Shown here one piece after another: positions 7,895-16,033 of a stretch of DNA of 64,000 nt. The notes beneath the pieces were generated by a model. It was not told where the DNA came from. It did not search any database and saw nothing but the letters and a program-made list of their open reading frames with translations. Both the position numbers and the translations under genes were made by a program. The DNA lies in assembly GCF_963677845.1 (NCBI RefSeq), contig NZ_OY782498.1:1002001-1066000 (forward strand), in the 5' to 3' direction. The stretch comes from an uncultured Pseudodesulfovibrio sp. (GTDB lineage Bacteria; Desulfobacterota; Desulfovibrionia; Desulfovibrionales; Desulfovibrionaceae). Within the stretch, counting starts at the first letter, position 1. Every line of letters begins with the position of its first letter.

Positions 7895-8605
7895 ATGGTC
7901 TACAATATGGTGAATTTTATTCCTGCCCAGTGGGCCTCGGGCGGGCTGCCTGAGGGGGACTTGGTGCATACATTTATATCTGAAATTGAGAAATCAGTTG
8001 AACGTATGGCAAGTGATTTTGAAAATAGTGAGATGGATGAGACTCATGAAATTGAAGAACCGTATGATAATTGTGACTCTGTAAGTAGATGTTGGCTTAC
8101 TAGAAGTCATAAGGGGATTTCTGATGGTTGCTATTGCTTGGATGAAATTTTTCTCGACTATTATCCGACCTTGCATCGATCTTCTGCATTATTAACGATT
8201 TATGGATTAATGGAAAAACAATTGCAGTATGTTGTGAATAAATTGGAGGAATATTCTGGAATTAAATATAAGCGTGATAGGCAACTTAGTATAGTTGGTA
8301 GCTGTATGAAGTATCTTGAGGATGAATTCAATTGTTCCCCAGAGAAAAAGGAATCATTAAATTATATTCGTTTGGTTAGAAATCTTCTTGCTCATAACGC
8401 TGGTCAACTGGAAGAGCAGGATGAGGGTAAGTCTTCAAAGTTGTTAGAATATATTGAGAATAAAGACGAGCTAGAGATTAAGTGGGATGAATTAATGATA
8501 CGAAAAGGATATTTGAGTTTCGTTATGAGTGAATTCGATGAGTATTTTTGTTTAATTAGCTCTGCAATTAAAAAATTTGATCAGGATCGTGGTGTTTCTT
8601 TGTAA
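7895..8605 (+). CDS. HEPN-like protein of unknown function
   Basis: A protein of 236 residues. An AAGGA seven to ten bases upstream selects ATG 7895 over an upstream TTG at 7847. The sequence is helical and acidic, with no signal peptide. About residues 163-176 read RLVRNLLAHNAGQ, an R-N-x3-H motif as in HEPN nucleases and their relatives, preceded by a predicted long helix. The gene is AT-rich compared with its neighbours and sits between the tRNA-Pro fragment and the integrase, a position that often carries defence or stabilisation genes. It could equally be a non-catalytic HEPN protein. Confidence 0.55.
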   Translation: MVYNMVNFIPAQWASGGLPEGDLVHTFISEIEKSVERMASDFENSEMDETHEIEEPYDNCDSVSRCWLTRSHKGISDGCYCLDEIFLDYYPTLHRSSALLTIYGLMEKQLQYVVNKLEEYSGIKYKRDRQLSIVGSCMKYLEDEFNCSPEKKESLNYIRLVRNLLAHNAGQLEEQDEGKSSKLLEYIENKDELEIKWDELMIRKGYLSFVMSEFDEYFCLISSAIKKFDQDRGVSL

Positions 8606-8632
8606 ATCAGTTGGGTATCCCTAGGAGATTAG

Positions 8633-9787
8633 ATGGTATCTAAGAATACTGGGCAAAGGTTGCTTGTCAATAGGAAGCGTTGGCCAGGTGTCTATTACTA
8701 CGAGAGTAGGTCTAAACGTTATCGTGGTAAGCCGGACGTTTGTTACCATATCGCCTACCGTTTAGACGGCAAACTCAAATGGGAGAAGGTCGGGTGGATG
8801 TCCGAGAAATATACCCCTCAGATTGCCGCTGACCTTCGCTCTGACCGCTTGAAGAAGGCTCGGCATGGGGAGGAGGTTAAAACCCATAAAGAGCTTCGTG
8901 AGGAGAATCGTAAGGCCAATGTCTTTTTGAGTGAGATTGCCACCGAGTATTTCAAGATTCGTGGTGAAGCATCCCAAGGGGCGAAGATAGATAAGGGGCG
9001 ATATGATAACCACGTTGCCCCTGTGCTTGGCTCTCGGCCTGTGAAGAAGCTCAGCCCTCTGGACATGGAGCGGATCAAAAAGAAGATGGAAGGCATGTCT
9101 GCCGCTTCTATCTGGGGCGGCTTGGAGATAACCCGCCGGATTATCAATTTTGGTGTCAAGAATGGTCTGTGTGAGCCTCTAGGGTTCATCATTCAGATGC
9201 CCAAGCGAGATAATGAAGTAGTTGAATACCTCACTCCTGCCCAACTCAAACGCTTTTTTAAGGTACTCAAGGAATGGCCCGCGCAGGATGTGTGCAGAAT
9301 GCTTGAACTGGCTATGTTCACAGGTATGCGCCGGGGCGAGATATTCAAGCTTGAAAATCGTGATGTAGATTTTCAGCAAGCCCTTATTACCTTGCGTTCT
9401 CCCAAAGGCGGGAAGACCGTATCAATCCCCATGAATGGGAAAGCCAAAGAGGTCCTTACGACTCAAATTCAATGGCGTAATGAGCATTCCCCAGAGTCTC
9501 CTTACATCTTCCCCGGAAAGGGCGGGGTGCTTCGTACTGGATGCACGGCAGTGAAGCGAATCAAGACAGAGGCGAAGCTCCCCAAGGAGTTCAGAATATT
9601 CCATGGCCTCCGTCACCATTTTGCCGTGACCCTTGCCAATTCTGGCGAATTCTCACTGGATATGATCGGGGAGTTACTGACCCACAAGGATTCATCCATG
9701 ACAAAGCGGTATGGTCAATTTTTGCCTGATACGAAGAAGCAAGCCAGTGATCGGGCCGCCGAGTTGCTGTGTGGAGGAAATACGTAA
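8633..9787 (+). CDS. int: tyrosine recombinase / phage-type integrase
   Basis: A protein of 384 residues with AGGAG six bases before the ATG. The N-terminal part (about 20-90) resembles the arm-binding domain of tRNA-targeting integrases, followed by a core-binding SAM-like domain (about 95-190). The catalytic domain shows the first Arg in MFTGMRRGEIFKL, the H-x-x-R box in FHGLRHHFAV and the late His and nucleophile Tyr in GELLTHKDSSMTKRYGQF. All key residues are present, so it looks active. Its location 0.95 kb from the tRNA-Pro fragment makes that fragment its probable target. Confidence 0.93.
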   Translation: MVSKNTGQRLLVNRKRWPGVYYYESRSKRYRGKPDVCYHIAYRLDGKLKWEKVGWMSEKYTPQIAADLRSDRLKKARHGEEVKTHKELREENRKANVFLSEIATEYFKIRGEASQGAKIDKGRYDNHVAPVLGSRPVKKLSPLDMERIKKKMEGMSAASIWGGLEITRRIINFGVKNGLCEPLGFIIQMPKRDNEVVEYLTPAQLKRFFKVLKEWPAQDVCRMLELAMFTGMRRGEIFKLENRDVDFQQALITLRSPKGGKTVSIPMNGKAKEVLTTQIQWRNEHSPESPYIFPGKGGVLRTGCTAVKRIKTEAKLPKEFRIFHGLRHHFAVTLANSGEFSLDMIGELLTHKDSSMTKRYGQFLPDTKKQASDRAAELLCGGNT

Positions 9788-9835
9788 TAGTTAGATTGTT
9801 GTCGGATTGTTTCGTTTTTGAAAGGAGGGGTCAAA

Positions 9836-10561
9836 ATGCCTGAATTAGTATTCGAAATGGAGTTGCTTGATTTGCAAGATCCATTTGCTAGTCGAGCAGT
9901 TGCAATTGATTTGGCTGGTGCAATGCTGTTTCCAAGAAAAAAAGATTTGAAGAAGTTTTTGCATTATAAGGCTGTGTATCTGTTGGAATCAATTTCGTTC
10001 CTTGTTGACACGGTTGGTTATTCACCGGAAGCAGCAGGAGCATTTTTTATAAAGAAAGCTACAGATTCATTTAATGGTTGGAATAATTATATGGCTGCGG
10101 TGTTGGGCACTAGGATCCCGCAGCACGGTAAAGGGGCTCCAGAATCTATAGCAAGGCATGGGTATATTGCTGGTGCTCTTTTTAGAGAGATATATTTTAA
10201 TGAAGTTTCATTAAAAGGGGCAATTAAGACCTTCACCAAAGACAAGACGTCGTCTGAGATTTGGACAAGTGAAAAAAATATAATGAATAATATATGGCCA
10301 GCATATAAACCTGTGGCTCATATATGGGCAGCAATGCTTTCGTTTGAGATGCCCGAACCAGATGGTCGATATTTCGCAATAGACAAGGCAACCGTTTGTG
10401 CAGAAGAAAAAGATATTGTGCCAGAGGGAATATCTGGAGTGCTTCAATTAGCAAAGATGTTTTACGATGGGGCAGCCGAAAAGGGTATTGTTTTTAAAAA
10501 TACTCATCGACCTCTTGTAGATCCTGAAACGGCTTGGAAAATTGTTTTGAATGGTTTGTAG
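9836..10561 (+). CDS. hypothetical protein
   Basis: A protein of 241 residues. AAGGAGGGG six to fourteen bases upstream supports ATG 9836. I recognise no family: the sequence is mixed helical and aromatic (YMAAVLGTRIPQHGKG, NIMNNIWPAYKPVAHIWAAM), without signal peptide or clear membrane helix. It follows the integrase by 48 bases in the same direction, and its AT-rich codon use resembles the mobile genes around it. Confidence 0.6.
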   Translation: MPELVFEMELLDLQDPFASRAVAIDLAGAMLFPRKKDLKKFLHYKAVYLLESISFLVDTVGYSPEAAGAFFIKKATDSFNGWNNYMAAVLGTRIPQHGKGAPESIARHGYIAGALFREIYFNEVSLKGAIKTFTKDKTSSEIWTSEKNIMNNIWPAYKPVAHIWAAMLSFEMPEPDGRYFAIDKATVCAEEKDIVPEGISGVLQLAKMFYDGAAEKGIVFKNTHRPLVDPETAWKIVLNGL

Positions 10562-10767
10562 CTCGGGCTGCATGGAGGAGATTAAATGCGAATGGTTGGT
10601 CCCGTTGATACGCGTTCATGGGGCCGAATTGCACATCCAGCGCGCTTAGTTTTCCATTGTCATATGTTTCAACAGAGCCGCCTGTCCGGCCCGCGTAAAA
10701 ACCATATCTTCCCACTGTAGGCCTCTTATATAAACAATTTGATTGTGATACTTGGCGGCGATATTGC
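10562..10767. other. convergent spacer with a coding-like fragment on the minus strand
   Basis: The minus strand between about 10590 and 10715 reads as GRYGFYAGRTGGSVETYDNG followed by further plausible protein sequence, with no start site or continuation. It looks like a short relic of an unidentified gene. No terminator stands out. Confidence 0.25.
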
Positions 10768-11763
10768 CTATTGATTTAATTCGTTTAATATTTTTTGTTT
10801 GAATAAATGCAACGAGTTGTCTTCGGGGTTAAGGCTGATAGCTTCCTCTATGTCTTTTTTTGCATTTATGAGATTCCCACTATTTACATATGCTAAGCTT
10901 CTGTTGGCATAGTATTGCCACGACTGTTCAATTTGTATTGCTTTTGATAATGATTTTATCGCTTTTTCATATTTGCCAGTTTTTATATAAAGCAACCCAA
11001 GACCATTGTAACTTCTTGAATCATGGCGGTTGATATAAATAGCTTTGTTATAGTCTGTTTCTGCCTTTTTTAGAGAGCCCATCTTTCGATATAGGTCGCC
11101 TCTTAGTGAGTGTGAAGTTGAAAAAGTATCATTTAAGCGAATGGATGTGTTGAACGAATCTAACGCGAGCTGCCTTTCACCTTTTATTTCGTATAGTGTT
11201 CCGCGAATACAATGCGCGTTGTACATGAACGAGTTTATGGATAAGGCTTTATTTATGTCTTTTTCTGACTTTTGATAATCACCAATATCAAGATAAGAAA
11301 CTCCTCGGCCATAAAGAGCGTCCAAATTGATAGGATCAATACTGAGTGCTTTTGAATAATAATTTATCGCATTGTTATATTCTTCAAGTTTAACATAGGC
11401 GTTTCCACAAAATGCATAAGGGGAAGCAAGTTGTGGATTGAGTGTTATTCCTTTTGAGAATATACTGGCAGCTTTTTCAAAATGTTTTTGTCTAAAGGCT
11501 ATTTTTCCGCACAATAGATACGAATCGAGAAGAACGTTGGCATTTGTTTGTTTTGTAGGTCTATTTTGAAGTATTGCTTCGCAAATATTCGATGCATCTT
11601 CGTACTTATTTTCAGTGTACAATTCTCTAACTTTTTGAAGTACTGATTCATCAAGGTCGATAGAGTTTGCCTCGCATGATTGAGTGCATATTAACGACAA
11701 GAAAATGATTAATAACAAGAGTCGAAATGTAGGCTTTTGGTGAAAAATGAATATATTTTGCAT
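10768..11763 (-). CDS. exported tetratricopeptide repeat protein
   Basis: A protein of 331 residues. Residues 15-38 form a signal peptide (LLLLIIFLSLICTQSC), possibly of lipoprotein type with Cys near position 29. The rest is about eight regular TPR units, for example FEKAASIFSKGITLNPQLAS, YNNAINYYSKALSIDPINLD and YEKAIKSLSKAIQIEQSWQ. It is AT-rich. TPR proteins act as protein-protein scaffolds; no partner is indicated and the gene appears monocistronic. The ribosome site upstream of the ATG is weak. Confidence 0.8.
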   Translation of the reverse strand: MQNIFIFHQKPTFRLLLLIIFLSLICTQSCEANSIDLDESVLQKVRELYTENKYEDASNICEAILQNRPTKQTNANVLLDSYLLCGKIAFRQKHFEKAASIFSKGITLNPQLASPYAFCGNAYVKLEEYNNAINYYSKALSIDPINLDALYGRGVSYLDIGDYQKSEKDINKALSINSFMYNAHCIRGTLYEIKGERQLALDSFNTSIRLNDTFSTSHSLRGDLYRKMGSLKKAETDYNKAIYINRHDSRSYNGLGLLYIKTGKYEKAIKSLSKAIQIEQSWQYYANRSLAYVNSGNLINAKKDIEEAISLNPEDNSLHLFKQKILNELNQ

Positions 11764-12193
11764 AATTATGTCGCTATTTGTCGTTTTTTTGTTTGAATTG
11801 AGAGGCGGGAATGTCTGGCAGTCTATTTGATGTTCACAACCTTGTTTGTTGAGTTGTCCTTTTTTATTGGGCCTTATGTGCCTTAGGCTTCAAACTAAGG
11901 CCTACAAGTAGTTCCAGCTTAACTACGAAACCCTCGTCGCTGCCTGGTGTCCCGTTCGCAACTGACGGAACAACCGTGCCACAAAGGCGAATTCGCTGCC
12001 ATGGGCTGGCAGTAAGCAATCTCCGTTTTTGAAATCACTGTGTTGACTAAGCCTCCCTAATTTGTGTTGGTGGCGGCAGTGTATATATAAACCGTTTTCT
12101 CCAAGAGAGGTGGTCCAGTTTTCTGGGGGCACCTCTGTCTTCCCCATTGAATTTAAATTTTTGGGGGTGAGTGTCCTCCCCCCTGTTTCTGCG
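11764..12193. other. 430-bp spacer without a recognised gene
   Basis: The spacer lies between the TPR gene and hipA. A 92-codon minus-strand frame (11923-12201) exists but has no ribosome site, overlaps the end of hipA and matches no family I know. A short imperfect hairpin around CCTTAGGCTTCAAACTAAGG (about 11881-11900) may act as a terminator. Confidence 0.4.
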
Positions 12194-13477
12194 TCAGGCA
12201 CGGGAGTTTCCTATAACAACCTTAGCCTTGAGCCCCAGCTTTAGGTCGTCATGGTTAAATGCAGAACTCATGGTTTCAATGTCATTTTTGTCCGCTCCAA
12301 GTCGACCAGCTTCGTGGGCCCAATTTCTTGTTGCTTCTGCCACCTCTTTAGCGATTTTGCGTGCTTCATTCAAATTGAGGTCAAATTCGTCTGCCACACT
12401 GTAAGCAAGATCTAAAGAAGCTGTACCATTGTACATGTCTATATAAGTGTGCAACACTCTCGGCTTGTCGTGTGTCGGCGTTGGTTCGAGATCGTAGAGT
12501 GGCGAAAGCCGCCATCCTGCGGAACCGTCGTAGAGAAAACCGTGGTTTCGAAGATGATCATCAACATTCGAGATCATGATGTTGAACACCATCCTACGCC
12601 ATAAGTCCTTTTGGTCCAATGTTGTTTCAGATCCATATCGGGCCAGAATCTCGGCTAATTCAATATAGCTACCGTGGGTTCCATCAGAATAACTCAGCAT
12701 ACTCATGGCAGACAGGAAGGGAATTCGAATTCCTTTTTCTCTGCGGTCAAAGCGCTTGAGAAGAAGTACATTTTTATCGTTAATCTTTTCCAATCGAGTG
12801 GCAGGCGTTGGAATGCCCGCACGCTCTGCCATTTTGAAAGAGAGATACTCCCATAGCTCAACATCCCAATCATCATTTCGGCTAGGAAATTTCGCAATAA
12901 GCAGGTCGCCATTTGTATCAATGACGGAGGCCTTTGGTCGTGCCCCGCCCAAGGAGGCACCCGGATCAACAAGGTCTTTGATGTCCTGATCCAGTTCCTG
13001 GCGAGCCTGAATTCTTTCAGACGCGTTTAGAAGTCGTCTAAGGTCAACGACTGGGGGAACGCTGTCGTTTGTGTTTGCAGCCATGAAAGGGCCGTTTTTC
13101 GTTTCGGCAAAGCGCAAAGCTCCTTGTCTGGAGAAGTCGTTGACCATTAGCAAGTAGTCAGAGTCATGAAGAAGTCGAGGATTACGCTTCTCAGCTTTTG
13201 CAGCATGAGCTTCACGGCGTTTCATGAGCACTCGCCCCCACCTGTCAGGCGCAGAGTCTCCAATAGAGCCGAACAAGGATTTGCCTGCATCTGTGTGAAA
13301 AGCCCCTTCACCAACTTCCAGTGCTGGCTCAAGAGAAAATTTAGACGGAGAGTTCCTCCACTCCGGTGCATATTCAAAAGACGCACTTTCCCCTGCATTG
13401 TTGGCATGTACCCACAATGTCCCTACGGGATGAGTCCCTTCTTGGAGATCAACATAAACATATATTTCTTTGGCCAT
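12194..13477 (-). CDS. hipA: HipA-family serine/threonine kinase toxin
   Basis: A protein of 427 residues, the usual HipA length. The N-terminal subdomain (about 5-110) contains LWVHANNAGESASFEYAPEW. The kinase core includes GASLGGARPKAS (about 172-183), corresponding to the ATP/autophosphorylation loop. The catalytic segment NVDDHLRNHGFLYDG and the metal-binding YDLEPTP are both intact. Known HipA proteins phosphorylate aminoacyl-tRNA synthetases and cause growth arrest. It follows its antitoxin hipB by nine bases, the classic hipBA order. Addiction modules of this kind stabilise integrated elements. Confidence 0.92.
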   Translation of the reverse strand: MAKEIYVYVDLQEGTHPVGTLWVHANNAGESASFEYAPEWRNSPSKFSLEPALEVGEGAFHTDAGKSLFGSIGDSAPDRWGRVLMKRREAHAAKAEKRNPRLLHDSDYLLMVNDFSRQGALRFAETKNGPFMAANTNDSVPPVVDLRRLLNASERIQARQELDQDIKDLVDPGASLGGARPKASVIDTNGDLLIAKFPSRNDDWDVELWEYLSFKMAERAGIPTPATRLEKINDKNVLLLKRFDRREKGIRIPFLSAMSMLSYSDGTHGSYIELAEILARYGSETTLDQKDLWRRMVFNIMISNVDDHLRNHGFLYDGSAGWRLSPLYDLEPTPTHDKPRVLHTYIDMYNGTASLDLAYSVADEFDLNLNEARKIAKEVAEATRNWAHEAGRLGADKNDIETMSSAFNHDDLKLGLKAKVVIGNSRA

Positions 13478-13486
13478 GGTGAATTC

Positions 13487-13795
13487 CTATGCCTTAATAT
13501 CTCTGGCGCGACGAGGAATGCGCTCTTCATCTAAGGCCTGTCCTACCTTATCTTCCGAGATCTCAGCCAAGCCCATCCACTCAACACCCAGGCCAAGAGC
13601 GAAAATGACGGCTGCATAATTTCCTATGCTCACACCTGAATCACCTTTTTGAATCTTGGCCAAAGTCTCACGACTGATCCCAGCTCGATCAGCGATGGTT
13701 ACCATTTTTAATCGTCTCCGGAGTCTGGCTTTCTTTAAGGAGTCACCGAGTTTTTTTAATCCGCTACGGACAGATATTGGGAGTTTCCTTTTCAT
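13487..13795 (-). CDS. hipB: HipB-like Xre family antitoxin
   Basis: A protein of 102 residues from ATG 13795, chosen because AGG lies seven bases upstream; an in-frame ATG at 13819 has no ribosome site. The helix-turn-helix spans about residues 25-60 (VTIADRAGISRETLAKIQKG). It should neutralise HipA and repress the operon. The AT-rich spacer upstream (13796-13860) presumably holds its operator, though no clear palindrome was found. Confidence 0.85.
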   Translation of the reverse strand: MKRKLPISVRSGLKKLGDSLKKARLRRRLKMVTIADRAGISRETLAKIQKGDSGVSIGNYAAVIFALGLGVEWMGLAEISEDKVGQALDEERIPRRARDIKA

Positions 13796-14030
13796 TATTA
13801 TGCCTATTTTAATTGCCATAAAAATTAATTACACCAAGTATAATAGTCACAAATAAGGCATGAGTCAATGCGGAGTGATATGTAAGTGAATAGTGTCAGA
13901 TCCAACTCTTGGCTGTTCACATAAGAAAATGTGTAAGGCGTATCTGTTTGTAATTATTAATTTTGTGCGACTCTACGTAATGTAGGTCGATTGCTGTCTT
14001 AAGAAAGGATGGAGGCGGGGGGGGGCAAAA

Positions 14031-14132
14031 ACGTTAGGCAGGCAGTAGGTCTTTATACATCAAAGCGTTACTTTGGGGTGGCAAAAAGCGTTACTGTATG
14101 TCGATTTTGGCATACAGTAACGGGGGGAGTAG
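14031..14132. repeat. iteron-like repeats and 12-bp inverted repeat (left copy)
   Basis: Direct repeats of AAA(G)CGTTACT occur, degenerate near 14031 and 14061 and complete at 14089-14100 (CGTTACTGTATG). The complete copy is mirrored by CATACAGTAACG at 14111-14122, followed by GGGGGAGTAG. The same arrangement occurs at 17843-17910. The two copies bracket the recombinase/TraG-like module, suggesting binding sites for a replication, transfer or recombination protein. The rest of the 13796-14224 spacer holds the hipBA upstream region. Confidence 0.6.
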
Positions 14133-14224
14133 CCGGAGAAGGGCATTTTGACCGTTTTATACATTTGGGGGTCAAACGGTTTCATTTGGTCAGGGGCTGA
14201 TTCGGCAATTTGCTGTGTACCCTT

Positions 14225-14464
14225 TTATTCGGCTCTTCGAAATAGATCGCTAGCCTGACAATCTAAAGCATCAGCTAGTACTTTGGTGTTTAGCGCGCTA
14301 ATATTGCGTTCTCCGCGTTCAACCGAGCCTACATAAGTTCTGTGTAATCCAGTCAATTCTGCGAGTCTTTCTTGCGACAAGCCTTTCTTTGTCCGTAGTT
14401 CTTTGATGGCCTTTCCAAGCTTCTTCAAGAATGTTCTTTCCTGCTTCGTGTAATTTCCAGACAT
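14225..14464 (-). CDS. Xre-family helix-turn-helix regulator
   Basis: A protein of 79 residues. GGAGG nine bases upstream selects ATG 14464 over ATG 14470. Nearly the whole protein is an HTH_3 domain (LGKAIKELRTKKGLSQERLA, then LHRTYVGSVERGERN), similar to controller proteins of restriction systems and small phage repressors. No restriction gene is adjacent; the nearest genes are a zinc-ribbon membrane protein (divergent) and the iteron repeats, so it may regulate the mobile module. Confidence 0.8.
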   Translation of the reverse strand: MSGNYTKQERTFLKKLGKAIKELRTKKGLSQERLAELTGLHRTYVGSVERGERNISALNTKVLADALDCQASDLFRRAE

Positions 14465-14569
14465 GCGCATATTCCTCCAAATATTCGCATGGAAGTTTGA
14501 CTTCTATAAGCCTACAGACTATAAGTATCATAATGCGGGCAAATATTAGTATAACTATTGGAGAATGCG

Positions 14570-14869
14570 ATGGATAATAGATTTACTTACCAAGCAACGG
14601 CAGAAGAAGGAGTATGTCCTTTTTGTGGAGAATTCGTGTCCAAGGGAGCTTCTGTCTGTGGTAATTGTCAGGCTGTGCATGGGCAGCAAGTGACAGCTGG
14701 AAGCTTCTCAACCATTATTATCCTGTCAATGACAATACTCTACTCCATCAGTGCGTGGCTGATGACCGACTACGTCATTGTTGGGATGATAGTCTTTGTT
14801 GTACTAATGTACCTTCATATGTTGTGGATTGGGAAATACCGTACGACTATCGGTTGGTTTCGGGATTGA
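14570..14869 (+). CDS. small zinc-ribbon membrane protein
   Basis: A protein of 99 residues from ATG 14570, with GGAG six bases upstream. The N-terminal part carries two Cys pairs, CPFCGEF and CGNCQAV (about residues 16-38), a zinc-ribbon pattern. Two membrane helices follow (STIIILSMTILYSISAWLM and YVIVGMIVFVVLMYLHMLWI). The family is unknown; similar small ribbon-membrane proteins occur beside mobile genes. Confidence 0.6.
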   Translation: MDNRFTYQATAEEGVCPFCGEFVSKGASVCGNCQAVHGQQVTAGSFSTIIILSMTILYSISAWLMTDYVIVGMIVFVVLMYLHMLWIGKYRTTIGWFRD

Positions 14870-14914
14870 TTTTAAAGGTGGTTGCCGTTGTGGTGTGTGC
14901 CATGAGATGAAGAA

Positions 14915-15562
14915 CTAACGTCCACCTTCCCGGCCTATTGTGTAAACGAGGCTTTCTGAAATCCCATATTCCTTGGCGAGTGATGGAGCTTTTTCGCCGT
15001 CAGCGAGCCGTCTGCGAATCTGTGAACGCTTTTCATCTGACACTTTCGTGGGGCGGCCTAAACGGACGCCTTTCTTTTTTGCCTTGATGAGTCCTTCTTT
15101 GCGTCGTTCAAGAGCAACAGCTTGTTCTGCTTTGTAAATGCCTTCAATCAGATTCAATTTTTCTTCAAAGTCTGGCAATTCAGGATCGAGCTTAATGCCT
15201 TCGCGTTCAAATTCAATGCTGACGTCTTTGTCGGCGATGCGTTTTATCAGCTCGACCAATTCTTTGGTGTTTCTAGCTAGTCGATCTATTGATGGAATAT
15301 TAAGACGATCGCCTTGTCTGAGTTGATTGATGCATTTTTCGAGTTGGGGGCGATACTCTGTGGTTTTGCTTCCGGCTTGGTCTAGGAATGACACGTCCGA
15401 GATTAAATACCCCATGTCGTCTTCGAAGTTGGCTTTATTCTTTTCGGTTGGGCCGTAACGGGTATAGTCTATCAAGCGAGGCTTATCGCTGATATGTTTT
15501 TTGAAATCCAGGCCCAAGTCCAAGTCTGCTATGAGGTCGAGATCGTCCTTTTTGTTTTCCAT
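14915..15562 (-). CDS. serine-recombinase-like protein lacking the catalytic serine
   Basis: A protein of 215 residues. An acidic N-terminal extension (DDLDLIADLDLGLDF) precedes a resolvase-type domain with DRLARNTKELVELI and a GRPTKVSDEKRSQI linker to a C-terminal helix-turn-helix (APSLAKEYGISESLVYTI). In active resolvases the first strand carries Y-x-R-V-S, the Ser being the nucleophile; here the matching stretch reads IDYTRYGPTEKN with no Ser, and much of the conserved N-terminus is altered. It may therefore be a DNA-binding regulator rather than a recombinase. The intact HTH argues against simple decay. Confidence 0.7.
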   Translation of the reverse strand: MENKKDDLDLIADLDLGLDFKKHISDKPRLIDYTRYGPTEKNKANFEDDMGYLISDVSFLDQAGSKTTEYRPQLEKCINQLRQGDRLNIPSIDRLARNTKELVELIKRIADKDVSIEFEREGIKLDPELPDFEEKLNLIEGIYKAEQAVALERRKEGLIKAKKKGVRLGRPTKVSDEKRSQIRRRLADGEKAPSLAKEYGISESLVYTIGREGGR

Positions 15563-15604
15563 TTTTTTTATGTAGCAATCAACGTTGCGCGCGGCAATGG
15601 CTGA

Positions 15605-16033
15605 CTAGTTGAAACTCTTGAAGCCATCTTTACGAGCACATACCAGACAACGATTCTTTTTGCTTGGGCCTTTGAGTGGTCGTCCGCACCTGGAACATGT
15701 TGCATAGACTTGTCGGCGGGCCTGTAGCTCGATCCAGCGCAGGGAGCGGGGTTTGTGCAAGAGGTCATCGTACCGTTGTTTGTCGGGCGCTATGTATGCA
15801 AAAAAGAATTTACTGCCGTAACTGTGTGAGGGCTCAACGATAATCATGCTCTCAATTTTGAGGTTTGGGTGATATTGCCTGACTCGTTTAAAAAGTTCTA
15901 CGACGATATTGATCCAACCTACAGGAACTCTGTAGTTTGCTTTTTCTGTTAATAAATTATGGCCAGCCTTGATCAGATAGCGGTTAAACATCTGTTCGCG
16001 TTGAAAGTAGTTATCTGCTTTTTTGTTCTTCAT
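15605..16033 (-). CDS. hypothetical protein with C-terminal zinc ribbon
   Basis: A protein of 142 residues. Its start overlaps the end of the TraG-like gene by 23 bases, so the two are probably co-translated. The C-terminus holds two Cys pairs, CSRCGRPL and CLVCARKD, typical of a zinc ribbon. The N-terminal half (RVPVGWINIVVELFKRVRQY) is not recognised. By position it may be an accessory factor of the adjacent ATPase. Confidence 0.6.
   Translation of the reverse strand: MKNKKADNYFQREQMFNRYLIKAGHNLLTEKANYRVPVGWINIVVELFKRVRQYHPNLKIESMIIVEPSHSYGSKFFFAYIAPDKQRYDDLLHKPRSLRWIELQARRQVYATCSRCGRPLKGPSKKNRCLVCARKDGFKSFN

Noticed and set aside
11923-12201. A 92-codon minus-strand frame between hipA and the TPR gene
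   Set aside because: It has no ribosome site, overlaps the hipA 3' end, matches no family I know and contains no convincing domain pattern.
14009-14200. A 63-codon frame through the iteron-like repeats
   Set aside because: It is read straight through direct and inverted repeats and a G-run, with no recognisable protein character.
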